64,000 nucleotides of DNA from Bacteroidota bacterium (GCA_023416995.1 JAEZGI010000032.1:1-64000); one strand, 5' to 3'; shown: positions 44,589 to 54,111, counted from the first letter of the stretch. Made by a program: numbers and translations. The notes: generated from the sequence alone by a model not told the origin.

Positions 44589-46955
44589 TTAAAACTGGAT
44601 GCGATAATTGAAGTTAGGCCAGAAACCCAGTTGATTCTGCGTGCGTATTTTGCCTGAACGACTATCATACCATTGACTAAACACATTTTTCTGGTTCGTT
44701 ACATTCTGGAAGTCAACAAAAAATTCCTGCATGAATCCCTTGTTGTTCATCCGGTAGCTAAGTTTGAGATCAAGCCTCAGATAAGCCTTTGTTTTTTCTT
44801 CAAAAGACCGGTGTTCAAAATAAATAGCGCGACCGGCTATGATTGATGAAGCTTCGTCAATCGGAGTAAAACGTTTTCCACCGGCCGCAGTAAATTTCAT
44901 ATCCACGGCTATAGTATGTATGCCCCCAAATTGCCATTCTTTGCCAGCCAGGGTGTTGATTACATAGCGTCCGTTAAAAGCAGTATTGTGTAATACACCG
45001 TTGCTACCCTTGTATTTAGAATCAAATAAAGACACTGTTCCAAGAATATAATAACCATCGGCAAAGGGGCGTTCGAGGGTTAATTCAAGACCGTAATTAT
45101 ATCCTTTACCTTTATTCACCAGGCTGTCTTCCATGCCGCTTCCATATCCTGCACCAACATTCAATGCCGAAAAATCAGAAGCACGCGCTTCAACCGGGGC
45201 GTTACTGATTAATTGCGTGTATGCCTCAAGTTTATATCTCCAGGCGTTCTGCAACCGTTGCTCCCAACCGGCCACGATATGATGTGATTTTGTGAAACCG
45301 AGATCACGATTTGTTTGTAAGTATTCGTCGCCAACGCGGGTTTCATGAAAATAAGTCATCAACTGCTGCATCTGGCTATGTGCACCATAGGCAAGTGTTA
45401 TGGTTCCTGATCCATCAAGCACGTATCTTGCACCTATCCGGCTTTCCACGTTCGCTTTCTGGTTGAGTGCAAGATATTGAGAATATACACCCGTGTTTAG
45501 GGTCAGCCTGTTACTGAAACGATGTTGCCACTGCGCGAAACCGCGAAGCAATTGGGTATTGTTTTTTTCCCGGATCATTGGTATAAAACCATAATCGCTG
45601 TTCCTGATACTATCCGTGTAACTATAATGCATCTGGTCAAGTGTTGCGCCTGCTGTTAAGCGGTCACTGGCAGAAAACTTTTTGTTCACCACTACACTCG
45701 CCACATAGCGCCATTCTCTGCCATCTTCACGATAATTCTTGTGCGGGTTCCGGTGATCATCAAGTGAATCCTGTCTTGTTATTACCTGGCTTCCGGTGGC
45801 AGCCAGGGTTAAAGTGTAGGAAGTGGTATTGTTGAAAAACCAACTGTGTTTTAAACCGGCCACACCCATCCTGGTATTGTTATAAAGGTTATGATAGGGA
45901 TCGTTGTAGAAATTGCTGGTATCTTTTAATTCACCCTTGAAATTAATTTTGCTGTTGCCGCCCATACCAAACAAAGTAAATGTGCCCATATGTTTTGTTG
46001 GCAGTTCCACCTTCATACTCAGATCCTGGTATTCAGGCACCGCGGCTCCTGTACCAACATCGGCACCCAGCGACTTTAATAATCCTGGTATGCTATAACG
46101 GTAATAAACAAGGTATGATGCACGGCTTTTTTTGTTAAACGGCCCCTCTGCTCCAAGCTCGAGTCCGTTGTATCCCACCTGTCCGGTAAACTCACGACGA
46201 TGTTCATTGCCCTTGCGCAGGTTCAGGTCAAATGCCCCGGCAGTGGCATTTCCAAACTGTGCGGGGAAAGCCCCGGTATAGAAGGTAGACTGTCCAATCA
46301 CATTGTTATTCAGCATGCCAACCGGTCCACCGGTAGCTCCAAGATTACCAAAATGATTTGGGTTTGGAATATCAACCCCTTCCAGCCGCCATAAAAGGCC
46401 AAGGGGTGAATTGCCACGGATAATAATATCATTTCGGCCATCATTAACGCTATTCACACCAGCGAAGTTGGATGCCATCCTGGCGATATCGTTGCGGCTT
46501 CCTGCAAAACGGCGGGTATCTTCAGCGTTAAAAGCAATCGTGCTTACGGTTGCCATTTGCCGGCTATTGGTAGTTGAGGATCTTGCGGTAACCACAACCT
46601 CCTTCTCAGTAACCCCGATTTTTTCCAGCATTTCGATAGTAAGCACCGTTTCCTTGCCGGCTTCCACCAGCACATTCTGAAGCATAACCGGTTCATAACT
46701 GATATGGGTCAGGTAGATGACAGTGCGACCCAGCGGAACCTGCGACAGCGTAAACGATCCGGTACTGTCCGAAACGGTACCCCCAGCACGCCCTGGTATA
46801 GCGACTGAAACATCAGGCAAGCCTTTTTTAGATTGCTGATCAACTACCTTTCCCCTGATAACCTGTATCTGCTGCTGAGCATAATTATTTGATGTCATAA
46901 AAATTCCGGCTACCACAAAAACTGCCACCCGGAAACGTGTAAATAAGAACCACAT
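44589..46955 (-). CDS. TonB-dependent receptor with carboxypeptidase-regulatory N-terminal domain
   Basis: A 788-residue outer-membrane receptor. Residues 1-27 form a signal peptide. The CarboxypepD_reg-like domain covers ~30-110 (VIRGKVVDQQSKKGLPDVSV). The plug follows (~125-230) and a 22-strand barrel ends in Phe788. A TonB box cannot be pinpointed. Such receptors import nutrients, peptides or siderophores. No SusD partner is present. It is divergent from a membrane LytTR regulator, with a 185-base symmetric intergenic region, which suggests the receptor is its target. Confidence 0.94.
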   Translation of the reverse strand: MWFLFTRFRVAVFVVAGIFMTSNNYAQQQIQVIRGKVVDQQSKKGLPDVSVAIPGRAGGTVSDSTGSFTLSQVPLGRTVIYLTHISYEPVMLQNVLVEAGKETVLTIEMLEKIGVTEKEVVVTARSSTTNSRQMATVSTIAFNAEDTRRFAGSRNDIARMASNFAGVNSVNDGRNDIIIRGNSPLGLLWRLEGVDIPNPNHFGNLGATGGPVGMLNNNVIGQSTFYTGAFPAQFGNATAGAFDLNLRKGNEHRREFTGQVGYNGLELGAEGPFNKKSRASYLVYYRYSIPGLLKSLGADVGTGAAVPEYQDLSMKVELPTKHMGTFTLFGMGGNSKINFKGELKDTSNFYNDPYHNLYNNTRMGVAGLKHSWFFNNTTSYTLTLAATGSQVITRQDSLDDHRNPHKNYREDGREWRYVASVVVNKKFSASDRLTAGATLDQMHYSYTDSIRNSDYGFIPMIREKNNTQLLRGFAQWQHRFSNRLTLNTGVYSQYLALNQKANVESRIGARYVLDGSGTITLAYGAHSQMQQLMTYFHETRVGDEYLQTNRDLGFTKSHHIVAGWEQRLQNAWRYKLEAYTQLISNAPVEARASDFSALNVGAGYGSGMEDSLVNKGKGYNYGLELTLERPFADGYYILGTVSLFDSKYKGSNGVLHNTAFNGRYVINTLAGKEWQFGGIHTIAVDMKFTAAGGKRFTPIDEASSIIAGRAIYFEHRSFEEKTKAYLRLDLKLSYRMNNKGFMQEFFVDFQNVTNQKNVFSQWYDSRSGKIRTQNQLGFWPNFNYRIQF

Positions 46956-46983
46956 GTTTGTTGTTTTAATGTTTGATGATTGA

Positions 46984-47107
46984 CCGCAAAACTAGGTATG
47001 TCCGCCACCTCAAACCTTGTGCAGGGATGAATTGCAAGCACATTGTGGCGGATTGCATTTTGGGATGAATGGCAAAGCGGAATGCCACAGATTGAATAGT
47101 TTTGCGG
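46984..47107. promoter_or_regulatory. Nested inverted repeats between divergent TonB receptor and LytTR gene
   Basis: Seen: outer arms CCGCAAAACTA (46984-46994) and TAGTTTTGCGG (47097-47107), inner arms TCCGCCAC (47001-47008) and GTGGCGGA (47045-47052), and a pair of near-identical direct elements gggatgaaTTgcaa / gggatgaaTGgcaa in between. The whole 185-base gap is shared by the two divergent promoters, so I infer a regulatory region, perhaps bound by the LytTR protein. Confidence 0.45.
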
Positions 47108-47140
47108 GGCCAATAACACTCGTCAGCACCACAAACAACG

Positions 47141-48106
47141 ATGCCTTTGCGAATACTCAATCAACCATTCCCGATAAATACCTGGCGCAGATACTGGCTG
47201 CGGGGTTTGAGTTTCGGACTGTTTGTCTTCCTGTTCCTGTCGGTTTTTCAACCTTTCAGTCTGAATTTATTCCCGACTGGCCAACTGCTGTTTACTACCA
47301 GTGTTTATGGTCTCACAACCGCCGTAGTAATTACCGGTGGAAGCTTGTTGCTCATCCGGGTCGTGGCGCCATACATAAAGGAGGAGCGTTGGACACTTGG
47401 GAAACAGATATTATGGAACACCTTCCTGATGGTTTGTATAACCTTCGCAAATGTGGTTGTCACGCAATGGATGCATAATATTGCTCTGCCGGTTTCCTGG
47501 TACTTTACGATGTTGAAATGGGTTTTAATGCTGGGCGTCCTACCTGTCGCCTTTGCTGAGTTAATAACTTACAATCATTTTCTCCGGAAAAATATCCTGA
47601 AAGCCGAAGAAGTGACCAACCAGTTGCAACATCTTCGCACCCCATACAGACAGACTTTTAAAACCTTTTCGCCCGAGCGGAAAACCGCTGCGACCCTGGT
47701 TATAGATTCGGAGGTGGAAGAAGCCGATATGCCCGAAGACTCGATAGTAACGCTGAAGGGTGATAATCTTGGTGATGTACTGGAAGTATCGCCACGCAGC
47801 ATACTCGCAGTGCAGGCGCTGGACAATTATGTGAACGTTTTTTATGAGGTCAATGGCCGGCTCAAAACGGCTATGTTAAGAAATACGCTTACCAACATTG
47901 CCATGCAGGTTACTGAACTACCTCATCTCTATCGAAGTCATCGCGGGTGGCTGGTAAACACAAAACGCGTAGTAAAGGTAGAAGGCAATGCCCAGGGTTT
48001 AAAGCTTACTGTTGAATTGCTTGGCCACCAGGTTCCCGTATCGCGCAGCAACATTGCTGGTTATCGCGAATCCCTGAAATCCGGTACAGCGCTGGTAGAC
48101 GCATAA
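47141..48106 (+). CDS. Membrane-bound LytTR-domain transcriptional regulator
   Basis: A 321-residue regulator with four N-terminal helices (residues ~22-160; LSFGLFVFLFLSVFQPF, then AVVITGGSLLLIRVV, LMVCITFANVVVTQ, VLMLGVLPVAFAELI) and a C-terminal LytTR DNA-binding domain (~220-321; VQALDNYVNVFYEV, then YRSHRGWLVNTKRV). It has no receiver domain, so regulation must be through the membrane part, oligomerisation or expression level. It is divergent from the TonB receptor and 29 bases upstream of the CocE/NonD hydrolase, making those its likely targets. Confidence 0.92.
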   Translation: MPLRILNQPFPINTWRRYWLRGLSFGLFVFLFLSVFQPFSLNLFPTGQLLFTTSVYGLTTAVVITGGSLLLIRVVAPYIKEERWTLGKQILWNTFLMVCITFANVVVTQWMHNIALPVSWYFTMLKWVLMLGVLPVAFAELITYNHFLRKNILKAEEVTNQLQHLRTPYRQTFKTFSPERKTAATLVIDSEVEEADMPEDSIVTLKGDNLGDVLEVSPRSILAVQALDNYVNVFYEVNGRLKTAMLRNTLTNIAMQVTELPHLYRSHRGWLVNTKRVVKVEGNAQGLKLTVELLGHQVPVSRSNIAGYRESLKSGTALVDA

Positions 48107-48135
48107 TAGTAGCCTGTTTTACATAACTTAGCAGG

Positions 48136-50022
48136 ATGAGAAAAGTCATCATCTGTATTTCACTGGTTGTTATGGCTGCAACACTGGTGGCCCAGGATAC
48201 TACAGCTCCCTATCGCAGGCTGGATTCCATCGCTGTTATTGAACAAAAAGTTATGATGCCTATGCGTGATGGCATCAGGCTGGCAACCGACATTTATCGT
48301 CCAAAAGGTGATAAAAAGGTGCCTATTGTGTTTTCACGAACACCCTATAATTTCAATACCTGGGTCGATGGAAAGATGACAAGCCGTGTGCTGACCGAAG
48401 CTTATGAGGCTGTGTCGCGGGGTTATGCGCTGGTTGTGCAGAATGAACGTGGCCGCTTTTTTTCCGAGGGAGAATGGGACATACTCGGCACACCGCTCAC
48501 AGATGGTTACGATGCTTTTGAATGGATGAGTAAACAACCCTGGAGCAATGGGAAGATAGGACTGATCGGTTGTTCATCAACGGCCGAATGGCAGATGGCC
48601 GTTGCTTCCCAGAATCATCCCGCACTGGCAGCCCTGGTTGCACAGGGTTTTGGAGCCGGCGTTGGGCGTATAGGTAAGTTTATGGAACAGGGCAACTGGT
48701 ACCGGGGTGGTGCACAACAAATGTTGTTTACCGCCTGGTTGTATGGAACCCAGCACGACAAATTCCGGCCAAGGATATCATCAGAAGCAACGGACGCGGA
48801 CATACGAAGATTACAAAGGTTTTATGATATGGCACCGGAAATGCCTGCTGTTGACTGGTCAGTTGCATTGCGCCATCTCCCTGTAAAAGACATTATCAAA
48901 AATGTGCAGGGCCCTGAAAGTATTTATGACAAAATGATAGCGCGCAAACCAAATGACACCGCATGGTACACCGGTGGCCTTTATCATGATAATATGCCAC
49001 TCGATGTGCCCGGTTACTGGTTTGTATCCTGGTACGATGTTTCATCTGCGCCGAATATTGCGCTGTTTAATCATGTAAGAAATAATGCAAAAAGCAAAGC
49101 GATAGCAGATAATCAATACCTCATAATTGCACCCACCTTACATTGCTCATTTAAAAGGGCCACTGAAAATACAGTAGTCGGCGAACGCAGTATGGGGGAT
49201 GCCCGGTTGAATTATGATGAGCTTACCTGGGGTTGGTTCGATATGTTGCTGAAAGGAGAAACTAATCAGTTCAAAGAAAATAATCCCCGCGTAAGATATT
49301 TTACCATGGGAAGTAACAAATGGCAGCAGGCAGAAAGTTTTCCTTTGCCAAATACAGAATACCGTACCTATTATTTAAATAGTGGTGGAAAAGCGAATAC
49401 ACGTAACGGAGATGGCGTATTGGCGCTAAAGAAACCGGCTGCAAAAAATACACCTGATGTTTTTGTGTACGATCCCATGAAGCCCGTGCCTTCATACGGT
49501 GGCAATGTTTGTTGCACAGGTACTGCGGTGAAAGGTGGCTCATTCGACCAGTCTGAAATGGAACTCCGCGACGACATACTGGTATACACCTCTGAGCCAT
49601 TAAAAGAAGGAGTAGAGATAACAGGTTTTATAGAATCGTCTTTATATGTTTCCTCATCAGCGCTTGATACCGATATCACCATTAAATTGATTGATGTGGA
49701 ACCAGATGGAAAAGCCTACAACCTGGATGAGACCATTCAAAGATTACGCTATCGCGAAGGATACGACAAAGAGGTGATGATGGAAAAAGACAAGGTGTAT
49801 AAGGTTGACCTGACCCCCATGGTGACCAGCAACTATTTTGCGCCGGGTCACAGGATCCGTATCGAGATCTCAAGCAGTAATTTTCCACGCTTTGAACGCA
49901 ATCTTAATACTGGCGGTGACAACTTTGATGAAGCAACAGGAGTGGTTGCAGAAAACAAGATCCATCATTCATCCAAATACCCCTCAATGATCAAGCTGCC
50001 GGTTATCGTTACAAAAAAATAA
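48136..50022 (+). CDS. Exported CocE/NonD-family hydrolase (peptidase S15 fold)
   Basis: A 628-residue alpha/beta-hydrolase of the X-Pro dipeptidyl-peptidase / CocE family. A signal peptide covers residues 1-19. The nucleophile is Ser147 in LIGCSSTAEWQ, with the oxyanion region VFSRTPYN and a C-terminal jelly-roll (X-Pro_PepC) domain (~405-628). Family members cleave dipeptides from X-Pro peptides, or esters such as cocaine or cephalosporin acetyls. It is downstream of the LytTR gene and probably cotranscribed. Confidence 0.94.
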   Translation: MRKVIICISLVVMAATLVAQDTTAPYRRLDSIAVIEQKVMMPMRDGIRLATDIYRPKGDKKVPIVFSRTPYNFNTWVDGKMTSRVLTEAYEAVSRGYALVVQNERGRFFSEGEWDILGTPLTDGYDAFEWMSKQPWSNGKIGLIGCSSTAEWQMAVASQNHPALAALVAQGFGAGVGRIGKFMEQGNWYRGGAQQMLFTAWLYGTQHDKFRPRISSEATDADIRRLQRFYDMAPEMPAVDWSVALRHLPVKDIIKNVQGPESIYDKMIARKPNDTAWYTGGLYHDNMPLDVPGYWFVSWYDVSSAPNIALFNHVRNNAKSKAIADNQYLIIAPTLHCSFKRATENTVVGERSMGDARLNYDELTWGWFDMLLKGETNQFKENNPRVRYFTMGSNKWQQAESFPLPNTEYRTYYLNSGGKANTRNGDGVLALKKPAAKNTPDVFVYDPMKPVPSYGGNVCCTGTAVKGGSFDQSEMELRDDILVYTSEPLKEGVEITGFIESSLYVSSSALDTDITIKLIDVEPDGKAYNLDETIQRLRYREGYDKEVMMEKDKVYKVDLTPMVTSNYFAPGHRIRIEISSSNFPRFERNLNTGGDNFDEATGVVAENKIHHSSKYPSMIKLPVIVTKK

Positions 50023-50055
50023 TAGTTTGTGCTATCCCGGCGTATTTGTTAGTGG

Positions 50056-50124
50056 TAAGCCCTGCGGGTTACTTTCCGCTGCCACACTTAAAAATTGTAA
50101 GTGTTAAGCCCTGCGTATTACTTT
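50056..50124. repeat. Short direct repeat duplicating the tail of the glycosyltransferase gene
   Basis: The sequence taagccctgcg, two variable bases, then ttacttt occurs at 50056-50075 and again at 50105-50124, 49 bases apart. The second copy is the last codons and stop of the glycosyltransferase gene, so the first copy looks like a duplicated 3' end (the minus-strand reading is RKVTRRAYH versus SKVIRRA*). Confidence 0.55.
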
Positions 50125-50799
50125 GCTGGTGAAAAGCACCTTCAGATAATACGCGACTGCACGTTTGGTATCGCTGTAATAATGCCGGCTCCAGCCATTG
50201 CGGCGATTAACTTCCGACACACGTGCCGCTGATAGTTTATGTCGTTTAATGTAGTATAACGGATGGAAACATTTCATGTGATATAACAACACCCGCTCAC
50301 TGTTATAGATCACATCGCCTTCAGGTTTGCACTTATGACAGCCCGGTCCATAGTTCATGTCTGTAATCTTTTCTCTCCGGAACAGCGCGCATTTATCCCA
50401 GTAGATATGGTGACTGCCCCGAACAACCTTATCCAGGTTTTGATGCCATCCCACCATATGGTAGCCTTCCGTTTTAACTACAGTGCAGTTTGTTTGTTCT
50501 ATAAATGCATCGTCGGCTTCTATCCATTCATCGATATCGCAAACAATTATCCAGTCAGCATCCGAATTTTTCCATGCGTGATTCCTGATTCTTGATTGAA
50601 CATCTCCTCTCAGTTCTCCCCGGGTATCACTTGAAATGATTTCTGCGCCATGCTGCAACATGATTTCACGCGAAGCATCCGTCGACATATTATCATAAAT
50701 CGTGAATCGTACATCATCAAACCTTTGCTTATAATGACGGAAATAATAAGGCAGCAAAACTTCTTCGTTCCAACAGGGTGAAAAGATATGCACTTTCAT
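50104..50799 (-). CDS. Family 2-type glycosyltransferase
   Basis: A 231-residue single-domain glycosyltransferase of the GT2 fold (Glyco_tranf_2_4 group). The N-terminal strand-helix motif is IFSPCWNEEVLLPYYFRHYK, and the metal-binding DxD is in IIVCDIDEWIEA. A Cys/His-rich stretch (NYGPGCHKCKPEG) and a basic C-terminal region follow. The donor and acceptor sugars are unknown. It lies alone, convergent with the CocE/NonD hydrolase and divergent from the cyclase. Confidence 0.88.
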   Translation of the reverse strand: MKVHIFSPCWNEEVLLPYYFRHYKQRFDDVRFTIYDNMSTDASREIMLQHGAEIISSDTRGELRGDVQSRIRNHAWKNSDADWIIVCDIDEWIEADDAFIEQTNCTVVKTEGYHMVGWHQNLDKVVRGSHHIYWDKCALFRREKITDMNYGPGCHKCKPEGDVIYNSERVLLYHMKCFHPLYYIKRHKLSAARVSEVNRRNGWSRHYYSDTKRAVAYYLKVLFTSKVIRRA

Positions 50800-50916
50800 A
50801 ACCGGGAGAAGTACGGGTTCATAATATGCAAGATAGCATTCAAAGGAACAAAATCCTTCCGGGCAAAAAAAACTGTCGCATTGTACTTGTTTTATTTACT
50901 TTGAGTGCTTTGTAAC

Positions 50917-52047
50917 ATGCAAAAAAGATTTGATTATACTTCGCTCGCACAGTCATACACAGCGCGTCATCCCTTATTAAGCTATGTATATATTCAGACC
51001 AGTTTCTGGATCGTTGCCAATATTTTACTGGTCGTCATGATGGATCTTCAGTTCAAGATATTTGGACAAAGCTTCGATATTCCCATGGCAGAAAGCACAA
51101 GACCATTCTATAGCGTTGCTTTGTTACTTGGCGGCGTGTACGGTATCAGTCTGGGTATAACCGGATACTACTTCGACAGGTATTCGATGCGCAAGCAATC
51201 ACTTGGTAAAGTGATTGTATTTAAGGTATTGATATCATTTACCGTTCTGGTTCTCTTATTATTCGTGTTACGTTTTTGGCTTTACGACCATATTATCGCT
51301 CCGGTAGTAAATATGGGAAACATTACCCTGAGTGACAAAGCCTGGCGATATACAGCAAACCTGTTGATGATATATTATTTCTTTATGACGCTTGTAATCA
51401 GTTTTATTAACCAGGTAAATAAAAAATATGGTCCCGGTGTGTTATTGCCTTTGCTGTTGGGTAAGTACCGTAATCCTGTTGAAGAGGATCGGATCTTTTT
51501 GTTTATGGATCTCAAATCATCCACTACTATTGCCGAGCAGTTGGGTCATATCAATTACAGCGCATTCATAAGAGATTGTTTTGCTGACATCAACGAAGTG
51601 TTATTACCAATGCGGGCGCAGGTTTATCAGTATGTAGGCGACGAGATCGTTATTACCTGGCCGGAGGCAGAGGGTTTAAAACATGCCGCTTGCCTCGAAT
51701 TTTATTTTGCCTGCCGGCAGTTATTCAATAACCGAAGTGAATTTTATTTGTCTGCCTATGGAACAATACCTCTGTTCAAAGCTGGTCTGCATAGCGGGAA
51801 GGTAACAGCCGTAGAAATCGGAGCGGTTAAACGTGATATCGCGTATCATGGAGACACCTTAAACACAGCTTCCCGTATACAGGGGGTTTGTAATGAATAC
51901 CAACAGGAGATCCTTGTTTCAGCGTCCCTCCTGGGCAAACTTGAATTGAATAACGGCTTCCGCACAATTTCGCTGGGAAAAATACCGCTGCGGGGAAAGA
52001 AAGATCCCATTGAAATACTAAGCGTTCATTATAATGCCGGGGCCTGA
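50917..52047 (+). CDS. Membrane class III adenylate/guanylate cyclase
   Basis: A 376-residue protein with four N-terminal helices (~22-43, 65-90, 100-128, 141-165) and a C-terminal class III cyclase domain (~195-376). The two metal-binding aspartates are in FLFMDLKSSTTIAE and QYVGDEIVITW. The region DIAYHGDTLNTASRIQ carries the Asn/Arg of the transition-state pair. It should make cAMP or cGMP. The ATG at 50917 is used; a GTG at 50905 would add four residues. Two Crp/Fnr-like regulators are encoded 20-26 kb away, but none is known to bind a cyclic nucleotide. Confidence 0.9.
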   Translation: MQKRFDYTSLAQSYTARHPLLSYVYIQTSFWIVANILLVVMMDLQFKIFGQSFDIPMAESTRPFYSVALLLGGVYGISLGITGYYFDRYSMRKQSLGKVIVFKVLISFTVLVLLLFVLRFWLYDHIIAPVVNMGNITLSDKAWRYTANLLMIYYFFMTLVISFINQVNKKYGPGVLLPLLLGKYRNPVEEDRIFLFMDLKSSTTIAEQLGHINYSAFIRDCFADINEVLLPMRAQVYQYVGDEIVITWPEAEGLKHAACLEFYFACRQLFNNRSEFYLSAYGTIPLFKAGLHSGKVTAVEIGAVKRDIAYHGDTLNTASRIQGVCNEYQQEILVSASLLGKLELNNGFRTISLGKIPLRGKKDPIEILSVHYNAGA

Positions 52048-52104
52048 ACTTTTAAACAAAGCAACTTCGGACCTTAAAACAAAATGCAGGGCCGGGTAAG
52101 CATC

Positions 52105-52112
52105 TACTTTTG
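52105..52112 (+). promoter_or_regulatory. Bacteroidota -7 box upstream of the SDR gene
   Basis: TACTTTTG matches TAnnTTTG and lies 21 bases before the ATG at 52134. No -33 TTTG was found at the usual distance. It supports 52134 over an upstream alternative start at 52110, which falls within the box. Confidence 0.45.
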
Positions 52113-52133
52113 TTCCAACAAAAAAATAAAAGT

Positions 52134-53162
52134 ATGAAACAGAACAACTACCAGGGAGCGCTTCAGCAACCAGTCAACAGTTTATTTAATGCAGCCTCTA
52201 CCGCACAGGAAGTAATTGCAGGTATCGATCTTACCGGGAAGGTGGCCATCGTAACCGGCGGAGGAACCGGGATCGGTCTTGAAACTGCAAAAGTACTGGC
52301 AGGTGCAGGTGCCACCGTTATCGTACCGGCAAGAAACATTGCAAAGGCGAAAAGTAATTTAGCGGGGATCAGCAACATCGAAATCGCCGCCATGGACCTT
52401 ATGGATCATGATTCGATTGATGCTTTTGCGGACAACTTCCTCGCATCAGGAAGACCCTTACACCTCCTCATCAATAACGCCGGCATCATGTGGGTGCCTC
52501 TCCGCAGAGACAAACGCGGTTACGAATCGCAGTTCGTCACCAATTACCTCGCGCAGTTTCAGCTTACGGCGAAACTTTGGCCAGCACTGGTTGCTGCCAA
52601 TGGGGCACGGGTAGTAAACGTTTCCTCAGCGGGCCATTTGTTCGCGCCTTTTCATTTTGAAGATCCGAACTTCCGGAACAGGCCCTATGAAACACTGGCA
52701 GGATATGGACAATCAAAAACCGCCAGTAATCTTTTTGCACTTGAATTGGATACGATCGGGAGCGACTTCAATATCCGTGTTTTTTCGCTCAACCCTGGTT
52801 CTATCATGAACACCGAACTGGGTCGGGAAGCTTCTGTTGATTTATTGAAAGATCTCGGACTATTGGATGCGGAAGGCAACGTTGCTGCGGAAGTGGCGGC
52901 CAAATTGAAAACGGTCGCCCAGGGTGCTGCCACCACGATCTGGTGCGCAACAAGTAAGCAACTGAACGGCGTCGGTGGGGTGTATTGTGAAGATTGCGAA
53001 GTTGCTGCATTAGCCACCAGCCAAAAAACTGATAGCGGAGTTATGGAAGTAAAAGGTGTAGCGGAATATTCCCTTGATGAAACCAATGCAAAAAAATTAT
53101 GGGGGTTGACGGAAGCATTGACAGGAGTTCGGTTTCCCGTTGATTCATTGACTTACTCATGA
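52134..53162 (+). CDS. Short-chain dehydrogenase/reductase
   Basis: A 342-residue SDR of the WW-domain oxidoreductase/retinol-dehydrogenase-like type. The cofactor motif is TGGGTGIGLETAK, the structural NNAGIM is present, and the catalytic Tyr and Lys are in GYGQSKTAS. The long C-terminus (from ~225) is characteristic of this subgroup. Cofactor and substrate are unknown. It is followed after 79 bases by an AraC regulator on the same strand, likely controlling it. Confidence 0.93.
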   Translation: MKQNNYQGALQQPVNSLFNAASTAQEVIAGIDLTGKVAIVTGGGTGIGLETAKVLAGAGATVIVPARNIAKAKSNLAGISNIEIAAMDLMDHDSIDAFADNFLASGRPLHLLINNAGIMWVPLRRDKRGYESQFVTNYLAQFQLTAKLWPALVAANGARVVNVSSAGHLFAPFHFEDPNFRNRPYETLAGYGQSKTASNLFALELDTIGSDFNIRVFSLNPGSIMNTELGREASVDLLKDLGLLDAEGNVAAEVAAKLKTVAQGAATTIWCATSKQLNGVGGVYCEDCEVAALATSQKTDSGVMEVKGVAEYSLDETNAKKLWGLTEALTGVRFPVDSLTYS

Positions 53163-53241
53163 TAGCATAACGAGTCTTACAGCTTACCTGATCGCTTATA
53201 TTATATTTGATCAGATCTAGTGACAAATATTTGCAAACAAT

Positions 53242-54075
53242 ATGGAATACAAAGCAAAATATATCACCGACGATATCAAACTCTCATGCTACGAGGATAA
53301 GTTCTTCAAGTCGGATATTATGTTTGAACATCACATGCTGATCTGGTTCATGTCCGGTATTACAAAGATTGTACTGGCAGATGCGAATTATACCTTTGGA
53401 CCGGGGGATATATTCCTTATTCCGCGGAACCAATTAGCAACTATTCTTAATTACCCGAATGACGGGCAACCACACAAAACAGTGGTGATGCATCTTACGA
53501 CTGAACGATTAAGAACATTTTATGCAGACCTGGATATTAAAACATTTTCAACAGCTGAGGCCAGGATTCGCGTCTATAAGAAACATCCATTGCTGGAAAG
53601 TTGTCTCACTTCACTCGTACCATATTTTGAGATCACAGATCTTCCTGCAAACATTGCAGCATTAAAGATCACCGAAGCAATTAGTATCCTGCGGGCCATT
53701 GACCCTTCAGTAGACCAGGTGCTTGCAAATTTTGACGAACCGGGTAAGATTGACCTGGTAACTTATATGGAAAAGAACTTCATGTTCAACATGCCAATGG
53801 AAAAGTTTGGATACCTGGTTGGCAGAAGTCTTACCACTTTTAAACGTGATTTCAAAAAGGCTTTCAATACCACTCCACAAAAATGGCTGACCAGGAAACG
53901 ACTGGAGCTGGCGCATTATCACCTGGTTGAAAAAGGCAGCAAACCCACAGACGTTTGTTATGAAGTTGGTTTTGAAAACCTCTCGCATTTTTCGTTCGCC
54001 TTCAAAAAACAATTTGGATACGCACCCTCTGAATTGCTGGCGATGCATGGAAAAACAAATAAGGCAACAATTTAA
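53242..54075 (+). CDS. AraC-family transcriptional regulator
   Basis: A 277-residue regulator. The N-terminal cupin-like part (residues ~20-95; WFMSGITKIVLADANYTFG, then GDIFLIPRNQ) binds an unknown effector. The C-terminal AraC HTH pair occupies ~170-270 (FGYLVGRSLTTFKRDFKKAF, then VCYEVGFENLSHFSFAFKKQ). The ATG at 53242 starts directly ahead of the sensor region. A TATATTTG box lies at 53202-53209. It follows the SDR gene and ends at a hairpin. Confidence 0.92.
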   Translation: MEYKAKYITDDIKLSCYEDKFFKSDIMFEHHMLIWFMSGITKIVLADANYTFGPGDIFLIPRNQLATILNYPNDGQPHKTVVMHLTTERLRTFYADLDIKTFSTAEARIRVYKKHPLLESCLTSLVPYFEITDLPANIAALKITEAISILRAIDPSVDQVLANFDEPGKIDLVTYMEKNFMFNMPMEKFGYLVGRSLTTFKRDFKKAFNTTPQKWLTRKRLELAHYHLVEKGSKPTDVCYEVGFENLSHFSFAFKKQFGYAPSELLAMHGKTNKATI

Positions 54076-54111
54076 ATGTAAACTCCTGCAGTCAAAGCAA
54101 GAGTTTACATT
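54075..54111. terminator. Hairpin after the AraC gene
   Basis: A perfect 11-bp inverted repeat AATGTAAACTC / GAGTTTACATT with a 15-base loop, beginning at the AraC stop. It also lies 54 bases beyond the stop of the minus-strand open segment at 54165, so it could serve both directions. Confidence 0.6.
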
